DNA of 41,974 nucleotides from Ignavibacteriota bacterium (GTDB lineage Bacteria; Bacteroidota; Ignavibacteria; Tepidaquicellales; OLB5): contig RPQH01000035.1 in the NCBI GenBank assembly GCA_003820375.1, positions 1 through 41,974 of the forward strand, given 5' to 3'. The notes under the pieces were generated by a model. It saw only the letters and a program-made list of their open reading frames with translations, had not been told where the DNA came from and did not search any database. Each line of letters opens with the position of its first letter. The stretch's first letter is position 1. Shown one piece after another: positions 24,954 to 31,638 of the stretch. The position numbers and the translations under genes were made by a program.

Positions 24954-25357
24954 TTAAGCCATTCTTCATACCCAATCTTTTTACCTTCTTCCAGATACAA
25001 TTTCACATTTGCCAGAGCCCATGTCCAGCCGGATTTCATACTGTTTACGTGTTTTTCAGTTGCAAGGTTATGATGGATTAATGTTACATCAGTTGTTTTA
25101 TCGCCACCGTTGAAGAAAACACTGACTTCTGTTCCGGGACAGTAGTTTTTATTATCCCATGTGAACTTAACAAGTTTATTTGGCTGTATTTCAAGATATT
25201 TCCCTTCATCATTGTCATCGTTTGAATATCTTCCTCCAACCCTCAGGTCAACTTTTGCATTTGATGTGAACCATTGAGATAAAACCGCAGCATCTGTAAA
25301 TGCTTTATATACCGATGAAACCGGGCAATTGATTTGCTTTTCTAATGTTAACTCCAT
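24917..25357 (-). CDS. SRPBCC/AHSA1-domain protein
   Basis: The protein starts MELTLEKQINCPVSSVYKAF and shows the AHSA1-type START fold: FTDAAVLSQWFTSNAKVDLR, GGRYSNDDNDEGKYLEIQP, LVKFTWDN and a long C-terminal helix SGWTWALANVKLYLEEGK. The family has a deep hydrophobic cavity; functions range from lipid binding to chaperone cofactor, none provable here. ATG 25357 matches the usual family start; an upstream in-frame start at 25429 would add 24 hydrophobic residues without homology. The last 10-11 residues are encoded by the 14-bp tandem repeat, so the natural C-terminus has been replaced or extended. Confidence 0.82.
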   Translation of the reverse strand: MELTLEKQINCPVSSVYKAFTDAAVLSQWFTSNAKVDLRVGGRYSNDDNDEGKYLEIQPNKLVKFTWDNKNYCPGTEVSVFFNGGDKTTDVTLIHHNLATEKHVNSMKSGWTWALANVKLYLEEGKKIGYEEWLKTISNEQLAMNN

Positions 25358-25450
25358 TATAAGAAAATTAGTTTTAATTATTGAAAAAAATAAGCGTTGC
25401 AAAGATAAAATAAAAGTATAATAAAACAAAGTCTATTTTGGAAATTTTAC

Positions 25451-25585
25451 AAACCTCACCCCCCAACCCCCTCTCCATGTGGAGAGGGGGAGAATATTTT
25501 CGCTTTTTATTTTTTTTTCAATTTTCATGTTCTTTAATCTTTAGCCTCCCCCTCTCCATGTGGAGAGGGGGTTGGGGGGTGAGGT
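25451..25585. repeat. Pair of inverted REP-like elements
   Basis: Two CCCCTCTCCATGTGGAGAGGGG palindromes at 25467-25490 and 25548-25571 have their GGTTGGGGGGTGAGGT tails pointing outward in opposite directions. The whole unit is an inverted repeat of about 40 bp arms around a T-rich spacer. It fills the gap between the AHSA1 gene start and the oxyR stop. Confidence 0.85.
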
Positions 25586-25592
25586 GGTTAAA

Positions 25593-26494
25593 TCAAATCT
25601 CTTCAGGAAGATTAATTATTATCTCTTCCTTCAGGCATTCTATCAATTTTAGTTTATAAAATCCTTTCTTAATTATAATACTTATTTCTCTTTTGGGTTT
25701 GGGCGAATTGAACTCTCTTAGGAATTGTTTTTCTTCACTTTTTAAATCCATTGCAGCTAGAGTTGGAAGAATTGTTAATCCACCCTGTCTTTTCATAATT
25801 TTGATTATCGTTTCAAGACTGCCTGTCTTATATTGAAATTTACTCAGCTTTTCCTTCTGTCTTTTTGTTTCGCATAAATTCAATATCTGGTCTCTTAAGC
25901 AATGCCCTTCTGTTAATAACCATACATCATTAATATCAAGGTCTTTTACGTTTAACAATTTTTTCTTTAATAACGGTGTGTACTTGATAAAAAAATAAGG
26001 AACGGATCATTAAACATTGGAATTTCTTCGATACCATTTATTTCAAGCGGAGTGGATACAATACCCATATCCAGCATACCTGATTTAATTCTATCCACAA
26101 TATGCATTGTAAGCAATTCTTCCACTTTTAAATTTATCTTAGGATATTTTTCAATAAATGATTTTAAGAACATTGGCAGAAGGTAAGGTGCAACAGTCGG
26201 AATTATCCCAATACTCAAATCCCCTTCAATATTATTGCTGTATAACTTCACCAACTCATTTATTTTTTTCGATTCATTTATAACTTCCCTTGCCTGTTTA
26301 ATTATAATTTCACCAATATCAGTTGGAATAACCGGCTGTTCGCTTCTGTCAAACAAAATTACTCCGAACTCTTTTTCAAGTTTTTGAATTTGCATACTTA
26401 GAGTTGGTTGTGTAACGAAACAATTTTCCGCCGCGATTGCAAAATTTCTGTATGTATCTAATGCTATTATGTATTCAAGCTGTGTGATGGTCAT
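25593..26494 (-). pseudogene. oxyR: oxyR, LysR-type peroxide sensor, interrupted by a frameshift
   Basis: Two adjacent frames together make one full OxyR of about 300 residues. The first (26494 to 25967) has the LysR HTH start MTITQLEYIIALDTYRNFAI, VTQPTLSMQIQKLEKEFG and half the effector domain, ending MFNDPFLIF then out-of-frame LSSTHRY-stop. The second continues FIKYTPLLKKKLLNVKDLD, then LLTEGHCLRDQILNLC, which holds both redox Cys of OxyR with the proper 9-residue spacing. The frames join if the minus-strand run of seven T (25989-25995) had eight. OxyR activates peroxide-defence genes on disulfide formation. It lies divergent from a Dps-like gene and near ahpC, both classical targets. The shift may be a real mutation, phase variation or a sequencing error. 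Confidence 0.9.
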
Positions 26495-26547
26495 AATTGT
26501 GATTTTATCATTTTGTGTTTGATTTTTAATTTTGGGTGATTTTAATA

Positions 26548-26680
26548 TTCTTATCCTCACCCCTGGATTGATTTCGGATTTCGGATTTGTGATTTCGGAT
26601 TTAGAATATTAGTGCAAATTCGCAATTGAAAATCCGCAATCCGCAATTGCACGAGGGGGTCAGGGGGGTGAGGATAAGAA
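26548..26680. repeat. Inverted-repeat element in the oxyR-dps promoter gap
   Basis: Ends TTCTTATCCTCACCCCTG (26548-26565) and CAGGGGGGTGAGGATAAGAA (26661-26680) are inverted copies. The interior consists of GATTTCGGATTTCGG on the left and GCAAATTCGCAATTG / CCGCAATCCGCAATTG on the right. It resembles the outer part of the element at 12031-12372. It sits in the 344-bp divergent gap, but upstream of the candidate dps promoter. Confidence 0.7.
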
Positions 26681-26767
26681 CAATAAATATTTATAAAACT
26701 ATTCTCCATGAATAATTTTACAATTGTTTATTATAGATTTCATCTATCATTTTATAAATATAATCAA

Positions 26768-26799
26768 TTTGCTTTATCAATTCAAATAAACTAATTTCG
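26768..26799 (+). promoter_or_regulatory. Candidate Bacteroidota-type promoter of the Dps-like gene
   Basis: TTTG at 26768-26771 and TAATTTCG at 26792-26799 are separated by 20 bp, close to the Bacteroidota -33 TTTG / -7 TAnnTTTG consensus. The start codon lies 39 bp downstream. The same TAnTTTCGCATT core precedes the GH57 gene. An OxyR site could overlap but cannot be defined by eye. Confidence 0.4.
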
Positions 26800-26838
26800 C
26801 ATTAATCATTTAATTAAAAACTTAAAAAAATAAAAACT

Positions 26839-27393
26839 ATGGGTAAAGTAGCAAGAGAAATCGTAGAAAAATCTGGCATCAATGTTGATGAACTGTTAAC
26901 ACTACTTGTTAAAAATGCTGCAGCAGAACTCACCACTTATTATTACTACACAATTTTAAGGGTTAATCTAATCGGGCTTGATGGTGAAGGTTTAAAAGCA
27001 ATCACTGAAGATGCACGTATCGAAGACCGCAATCATTTTGAAGCACTCGTACCTCGTATATACGAACTTGGCGGAGCATTACCGCAGAACATGAAGGATT
27101 TCCATGATATGTCTGCATGTCCCGAGGCTTTTCTTCCAAAAGACCCTACTAACGTACAGGATATGCTTCAGATACTTGTTGCCGCAGAGAGATGTGCTAT
27201 CCGCGGTTACAATGCAATCTGCAATCTGACATTTGGCAAAGACCACAGGACATATGAGCTTTCACTTGCAATATTGAATGAAGAGATACAGCATGAAGCA
27301 TGGTTCTCTGAGTTTATCGGTGAAGGTCCGTCCGGTCATTTCCAGAGATCTGATAGTGTGAAATCTCCTTACGTTAGCAAGTTTTCGGTGTAG
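26839..27393 (+). CDS. Dps-like ferritin of the thioferritin (DPSL) type
   Basis: This 184-residue protein is a ferritin-like four-helix bundle that should form a cage, oxidise Fe(II) with peroxide and store the iron. Carboxylate/His residues for a di-iron site are at AAAELTTYYYY (Glu30), ARIEDRNHFE (Glu62, His66), AAERC (Glu117) and NEEIQHEAWF. A pair of Cys, MSACPEAFLP (Cys94) and AAERCAIRGY (Cys119), 25 residues apart beside the metal site, is the hallmark of the Dps-like thioferritins first described in Sulfolobus and Bacteroides fragilis. The start ATG is well placed after a candidate promoter. It is divergent from oxyR and close to ahpC, so induction by peroxide through OxyR is likely. 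Confidence 0.9.
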   Translation: MGKVAREIVEKSGINVDELLTLLVKNAAAELTTYYYYTILRVNLIGLDGEGLKAITEDARIEDRNHFEALVPRIYELGGALPQNMKDFHDMSACPEAFLPKDPTNVQDMLQILVAAERCAIRGYNAICNLTFGKDHRTYELSLAILNEEIQHEAWFSEFIGEGPSGHFQRSDSVKSPYVSKFSV

Positions 27394-27514
27394 TTTAGAG
27401 TGCGTTGAGTGTATAGAGTGCATGGAGTGTATAGAATGTGTGGAGTGTATGGAGTGTATGGAGTGTATAAGCATCTCCCCTCTCCTAAAAGGAGAGGGGC
27501 TGGGGGTGAGGTTT
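27394..27514. repeat. GTGTATGGA tandem repeat plus REP-like palindrome
   Basis: From the stop codon of the Dps-like gene, about nine degenerate copies of a 9-bp unit (GAGTGTATG or GAGTGCATG) run to 27471. They are followed by the CTCCCCTCTCC-TAAAA-GGAGAGGGG palindrome with its GCTGGGGGTGAGGTTT tail (27475-27514). Confidence 0.8.
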
Positions 27515-27630
27515 TGGATACCTGGAGTGATGTCTTAAGTATACTGGGTTGAGGTTTTGAATATACCGGGCGTGAGGTTTTGAATACACTTTTGAAACTG
27601 TGAAATTTAATTGAACTATTTATATTATTA

Positions 27631-27885
27631 ATGAAAATCTTTTCAGCAGAAGAGCTAAGCCAATATGACGGTAAAGGAGGAAAACGATGTTATATTGCCT
27701 ATAACGGATTAGTCTATGACGTAACCGGCAGCTTCCATTGGAAAAACGGTGAGCATTGGGTTATACACCAAGCCGGACAGGATTTATCTGCTGAAATGCT
27801 CGATGCCCCGCACTTTGATGATATGCTGGAAAAGTTTGAAGTGGTTGGAAGATTAAAAGCAGAACCCCAGATTAACCCTGATTAA
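27631..27885 (+). CDS. Cytochrome b5-fold heme-binding protein
   Basis: The 84-residue protein is a single small cytochrome b5-like domain (COG4892 type): FSAEELSQYDGKGGKRCYIA, YNGLVYDVTGSFHW, NGEHWVIHQAGQDLSAEM and APHFDDMLEKFEVVGRL. His46 and His61 are the probable axial heme ligands, with His42 nearby. There is no signal or membrane anchor, so it is a soluble cytoplasmic domain that may carry electrons or bind heme. After VGRLK, the last codons (for AEPQINPD) and the stop TAA come from the left terminal repeat of the MITE-like element A3, so the native C-terminus has been replaced. It lies between the Dps-like gene and ahpC; a role in redox defence is only an inference. Confidence 0.88.
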   Translation: MKIFSAEELSQYDGKGGKRCYIAYNGLVYDVTGSFHWKNGEHWVIHQAGQDLSAEMLDAPHFDDMLEKFEVVGRLKAEPQINPD

Positions 27886-28093
27886 TATGATTTGAATGAT
27901 TAGTTCTTCGTATAAATATAAATGATTCTTTTAATCGAAAAACAAAACTTTAATATATATTGATACTTTAAATACTCTATAGGAAATATATATTTTCTTT
28001 GTGCTTTTTGATACACATAGAAATAATTTCAATCTCTTGAACGATAAATCATTCAAATCATATTAATCAGGGTTAATCTGGGGTTCAGCTTTT
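27855..28093. mobile_element. MITE-like element overlapping a gene's 3' end (A3)
   Basis: The 239-bp element has near-perfect inverted ends of about 46 bp (left from AAAAGCAGAACCCCAG, right ending TCTGGGGTTCAGCTTTT). Its interior is homologous to A2. The left end overlaps the last 30 bases of the cytochrome b5-type gene and supplies its stop. The right end stops 10 bp from the ahpC stop codon. It therefore fills nearly the whole gap between two convergent genes and could act as a bidirectional hairpin. Confidence 0.8.
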
Positions 28094-28103
28094 CAATTCG
28101 AAA

Positions 28104-28640
28104 TTATAAAGTCTTCATTCCCGGTTCCCAGTTGCAGGGAGTCAGCTCGCCTGTCTGCAATGCGACAAGCACTCTCAATACTTCAGGAACATTCCTGCCA
28201 ATGCTTAAATCATTTGCACAAATCCATTTTACCGTACCTTCATTATCAACAATAAATGTAACCCTGTAAGCAACTTTTTCTTCTGCTGTTAATATTCCAA
28301 GCTCTTCTGCAAGTGATTTTGATGTATCAGCAAGCATTGGAGTTTTTATTCTTCCCAGTCCGGGGTGATTATTTCTCCATGCAAGATGTACAAACTCTGA
28401 ATCGGTTGATGCAGCAACAAGAACTGTATCTTTTGCAGCAAACTCATCAAAATGATTATCGAACTCAATTATTTCTGTGGGACAAACGAAGGTAAAATCC
28501 TTCGGGTACCAGAACATCACCATCCATTTACCTGCATTAATGTGGTCCTTTGATGTAATGTTTGCAAATTCTTTACCCGGTTCAATAGAAACAACAGCTT
28601 TTTTGTTAAATTTTGGAAATTTTTCTCCTAATGATATCAT
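28104..28640 (-). CDS. ahpC: Peroxiredoxin, AhpC/Prx1 type
   Basis: The enzyme reduces hydrogen peroxide and organic peroxides in the cytoplasm. The 178-residue protein has the 2-Cys pattern: peroxidatic Cys53 in KDFTFVCPTEIIEFD, resolving Cys169 near the C-terminus in LTPCNWEPGMKTL, and the supporting WRNNHPGLGRIKTPMLAD block. Other conserved parts are GTVKWICANDLSIGRN and EVLRVLVALQTGE. AhpC is usually reduced by AhpF or thioredoxin reductase; neither is seen here. The start is ATG at 28640. It converges with the cytochrome b5-type gene and is likely an OxyR target, given the nearby oxyR. Confidence 0.93.
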   Translation of the reverse strand: MISLGEKFPKFNKKAVVSIEPGKEFANITSKDHINAGKWMVMFWYPKDFTFVCPTEIIEFDNHFDEFAAKDTVLVAASTDSEFVHLAWRNNHPGLGRIKTPMLADTSKSLAEELGILTAEEKVAYRVTFIVDNEGTVKWICANDLSIGRNVPEVLRVLVALQTGELTPCNWEPGMKTL

Positions 28641-29362
28641 GTCTTATATATTTTAAATTTTAGATTTCTTGAATACACAAAGATATGAAAAAAAGAGATT
28701 TACATCAACGGAAAAATAAGACCTTGTTTTACTGATTTGTCAGATTTATCAGATTAATCAGATTTATCAGATTAGTTAAATTAGAAGCTTTACCACAAAG
28801 TACACTAAGGAAACAAAGGATACAATTGTTTATCTTGATTAGAGGACAAGTAGTGAAAATATATGAGGACAATGGGTGATGACTGCATGCTCATTACATT
28901 ACGCAAGCAGGCGTAGATTGAAAGATGATTTTAACTTATTCAGCGAACTTTCTAAATTGAAGAACTTTAATAAAGAATAATCACTCCTTGATTAAAATCT
29001 TTGCATGGGGTTGAAATCAAGGGGTGAAAATATATGAAGACAAGGGGTGATTCGTCAATAGATTAATTATTTTTAAACTTATCCATCAAACTTTCTCAAT
29101 GTGAAGAACTTTAATAAAGAATAATCACCCCTTGATTAAAATCTCCGCAGGGGTTGAAATCAAGGGGTGATTTTCCATAATTAAAGATTTTTTGTATTTA
29201 TTACAATTGTTCTATGATCCACAAATCTCCACATATTAACGAATCACCCCTTGTCCTACATCGATTTTCACCCCTTGTCCCCTTATATTTTGATTCCTAG
29301 TCATCTAACAAATTCTCATCATACTAATCCGGTTAATAATATTAATTAGAATAAATCTTAAT
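28641..29362. repeat. Gene-free region of nested direct and inverted repeats
   Basis: An 82-bp direct repeat occurs at 28946-29027 and 29089-29170. Each copy contains an inverted pair AATCACCCCTTGATT / AATCAAGGGGTGATT (in the second copy 29123-29137 and 29158-29172). An outer 16-bp inverted pair GACAAGGGGTGATTCG lies at 29039-29054 and 29240-29255. Upstream (28730-28780) is a run of CAGATTTATCAGATTAAT. No gene is seen. The ahpC promoter must lie at the low-coordinate side. Confidence 0.75.
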
Positions 29363-29530
29363 TTAATAATTAATAGCCGGAATATCTGCTAAGCCCGGGT
29401 AGTAATCTATAAGAAGAAGCATTACAACAGGAATAAAAGAATAAATTGAAATAACCCATAGGCAAACAGAGACAAATGCTATATAAAAAGCTGTTAAGAT
29501 ACAAAATGTATAGCTAAATGGTTTATTCAT
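29363..29530 (-). CDS. Very small membrane protein
   Basis: A 55-residue frame starts at ATG 29530, inside the last codons of the upstream membrane protein (8-bp overlap), and ends TAA at 29363. The product, MNKPFSYTFCILTAF then SVCLWVISIYSFIPVVM and ending YPGLADIPAINY, has one or two hydrophobic helices. The overlap suggests translational coupling. It has no recognised family. Because it is short, chance cannot be excluded, but the length of the open frame, the overlap and the hydrophobic pattern support it. Confidence 0.5.
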   Translation of the reverse strand: MNKPFSYTFCILTAFYIAFVSVCLWVISIYSFIPVVMLLLIDYYPGLADIPAINY

Positions 29531-29969
29531 GATTATAGATTTTTAATTGTTTTTTTAAGGAGAAAATTTTATAAGCCATGAACATGAAAATAACAGGACC
29601 AAACAAGCAGAAAATAAGAACATTTATAGTTTCGTAAGAAGTGCCTGTAAGATTAGCAAAGACATTAATTAGGTGAACACAATCCCAGAAAATCCATTTT
29701 GGAGAAGTAAAAAACTGAAAGAAGTATTTAGGACCGAACCAAGCAAGAAGAGAGATTAAACCCATTAAGCTAACTACAATGGTTATAGGAATAGATTTGA
29801 CCCTGTACATAACATATATAACAATGCCTAACCCAGGCGGTAAAAGGAAGCAGAAAATAAACTCGTTAGTACCTGCAGGATACCAGACTTTTAGACATTC
29901 CGGCAAAACAAAATAAAAGCAGATGAAAAGATAAACTGTTAATGAAGATAACCAGATGAATATTTTCAT
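29523..29969 (-). CDS. Small integral membrane protein, unknown
   Basis: The 148-residue protein has four hydrophobic segments: about 1-24 (IFIWLSSLTVYLFICFYF), 38-55 (FCFLLPPGLGIVIYVMY), 60-80 (IPITIVVSLMGLISLLAWFG) and 113-137 (VLIFCLFGPVIFMFMAY). It ends with a basic tail KIFSLKKQLK. No conserved motif is recognised, and no function is proposed. Its stop overlaps the start of the next small membrane protein, so the two should form a small operon. The region is AT-rich like its surroundings. Confidence 0.65.
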   Translation of the reverse strand: MKIFIWLSSLTVYLFICFYFVLPECLKVWYPAGTNEFIFCFLLPPGLGIVIYVMYRVKSIPITIVVSLMGLISLLAWFGPKYFFQFFTSPKWIFWDCVHLINVFANLTGTSYETINVLIFCLFGPVIFMFMAYKIFSLKKQLKIYNHE

Positions 29970-30156
29970 AGGATTATTTTAAAAAATTCATAATAAAAAT
30001 AATCTTTTATAACGAAAAAGAGATAAATAGAAATATTTTATCCAAATATAAATAATGAAAGTAAAAAAACAGTATCACCTTATGATATTATTTTATTAAG
30101 TCTACTTATATTACTGAAGAATAAGATAATAAAACAATATTATGATTAATGATAAT

Positions 30157-30188
30157 AAAAAAGGATTCTAGTATTTACCAGAATCCTT
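30157..30188 (-). terminator. Terminator of the acyl-CoA dehydrogenase gene
   Basis: Stem AAGGATTCT/AGAATCCTT (30161-30169 with 30180-30188) with a 10-nt loop is followed on the minus strand by a T-run (plus A-run 30157-30162). It lies about 50 bp after the stop of the dehydrogenase gene. Confidence 0.85.
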
Positions 30189-30236
30189 AATTTAACAAAC
30201 TTAACAAACTATATAAAATCTACAAATTATATGAAC

Positions 30237-31415
30237 TCATGAGACTCTAAACGCGGGTATTCCTGTTATATCCTCTCCAATAATCAACGTGTGCATTTCA
30301 TGTGTGCCTTCATAGGTTTTAACTGATTCAAGATTATTTGCGTGACGCATTACAGGATATTCATCAAGTATTCCGTTAGCACCGAGTATCTCTCTTGCCA
30401 TACGGCATATTGTAAGTGCTATTTCACAGTTATTCCTTTTAGCCATTGATACATGCTGATGTTTCATTGTTCCGTTATCTTTCATTCTTCCCAAATGATA
30501 GCACATCAATTGTCCTTTTGTTATTTCATTCAGCATCCATACAAGCTTTTCCTGTGTCATCTGAAATGAAGCTATAGGTACATCAAACTGTATGCGTGAT
30601 AAAGAGTATTCTAAAGCAGTGGCATAACACTCCATAGCAGCACCAAGTACACCCCATGCAATGCCGTACCGTGCCTGATTAAGACATGAGAGGGGTCCTT
30701 TTAATCCCTGCACTCCGGGTAATAAGTTTTCTTCGGGTACAAATACATCCTGCAGTGTAATTTCACCGGTGATAGATGCACGGAGTGAAAGCTTCCCTTT
30801 CATTTCAGGTGTACCGAATCCTTTGAACTCTCTTTCGACTAAAAACCCATTTACCACTCCATCAAGCTTAGCCCAAACAATTGCAACATCTGCAATAGGT
30901 GAGTTTGTTATCCACATTTTAGCACCGTTTAAAACATAACCGCCGTCACATTTTTGTGCATTGGTAATCATGCCGCCGGGATTTGAGCCGTAATCCGGTT
31001 CGGTTAAACCGAAGCATCCAATCTTCTCAGCCCTTGCCATAGGAGGAAGCCATTTCATTTTCTGCTCTTCATTTCCGAAAGCAAATATCGGATACATGCA
31101 TAATGCTGATTGAACCGATGCAAAGCTTCTTAAGCCGGAATCTCCCCGCTCAAGCTCAATCATCATTAATCCGTATGCAACATTGTTTATACCAATTCCG
31201 CCGTATTGCTCAGGCAGTGTTGGTCCGAATAAGCCAATCTCCGCCATCTTTGGAATTAATTCTTTGGGAAATGTCATTGCCTGGTTGTGGTGTTCGATTA
31301 TAGGCAAAACTTCGCTGTTAACAAAATCTCTTGTAGTTTCCCGGATCATCTTCTCTTCTTCTGAGAGAAGCTCATCGAGATTAAAATAATCAACCCCTTT
31401 GTAATTTGTAGACAT
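30237..31415 (-). CDS. Acyl-CoA dehydrogenase, glutaryl-CoA dehydrogenase-like
   Basis: This FAD enzyme oxidises an acyl-CoA at the alpha-beta bond. The 392-residue protein has the family blocks RDFVNSEVLPII, GCFGLTEPDYGSNPGGM, GAKMWITNSPIADVAIVWAK, QARYGIAWGVLGAA and KTYEGTHEMHTLIIGEDITG. The catalytic base is Glu369 in YEGTHEMH. The combination of YEGTHEMH, ARYGIAWGVLGAA and SVQSALCMYPI is that of the glutaryl-CoA dehydrogenase branch, which also decarboxylates to crotonyl-CoA in lysine/tryptophan breakdown; this is likely but not proven. The start ATG is clear and a strong terminator follows. It is monocistronic, with repeats between it and hflX. Confidence 0.9.
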   Translation of the reverse strand: MSTNYKGVDYFNLDELLSEEEKMIRETTRDFVNSEVLPIIEHHNQAMTFPKELIPKMAEIGLFGPTLPEQYGGIGINNVAYGLMMIELERGDSGLRSFASVQSALCMYPIFAFGNEEQKMKWLPPMARAEKIGCFGLTEPDYGSNPGGMITNAQKCDGGYVLNGAKMWITNSPIADVAIVWAKLDGVVNGFLVEREFKGFGTPEMKGKLSLRASITGEITLQDVFVPEENLLPGVQGLKGPLSCLNQARYGIAWGVLGAAMECYATALEYSLSRIQFDVPIASFQMTQEKLVWMLNEITKGQLMCYHLGRMKDNGTMKHQHVSMAKRNNCEIALTICRMAREILGANGILDEYPVMRHANNLESVKTYEGTHEMHTLIIGEDITGIPAFRVS

Positions 31416-31486
31416 GTTTTTTTACCAATCCCGGAAAGCGGGAATCTTTTTATTTTTACTGTTTATTTTTTATACTTAATAATATC

Positions 31487-31550
31487 ATCCCTTCGGGATT
31501 CTTTCGCGTATCTGATAATCTTTACTACCATTATGTCATCCCTTCGGGAT
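31487..31550. repeat. Two palindromic iterons (ATCCCTTCGGGAT core)
   Basis: Cores at 31487 and 31538, 51 bp apart, are preceded by TAATATC or ACCATTATGTC. The same family occurs three times at 36651-36763. A related palindrome ATCCCGGAAAGCGGGAAT lies at 31427-31444, just before the dehydrogenase start. Confidence 0.8.
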
Positions 31551-31555
31551 TCAGT

Positions 31556-31638
31556 CCTTATAAACCTTATAAACCTTATAAACCTTATAAACCTTATAAA
31601 CCTTATAAACCTTATAAACCTTATAAACCTTATAAACC
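31556..31638. repeat. Nine tandem copies of CCTTATAAA
   Basis: A perfect or near-perfect 9-bp tandem array of about nine copies runs up to the stop codon of hflX. Degenerate copies also occur at 34876-34915 and 35055-35070, next to lipA. The unit could expand or contract by slippage. Confidence 0.9.

Noticed and set aside
27262..27474. Minus-strand open frame with repeated SIHSTHSIHS peptide
   Set aside because: The periodic peptide is the translated 9-bp tandem repeat; the rest is antisense to the Dps-like gene.
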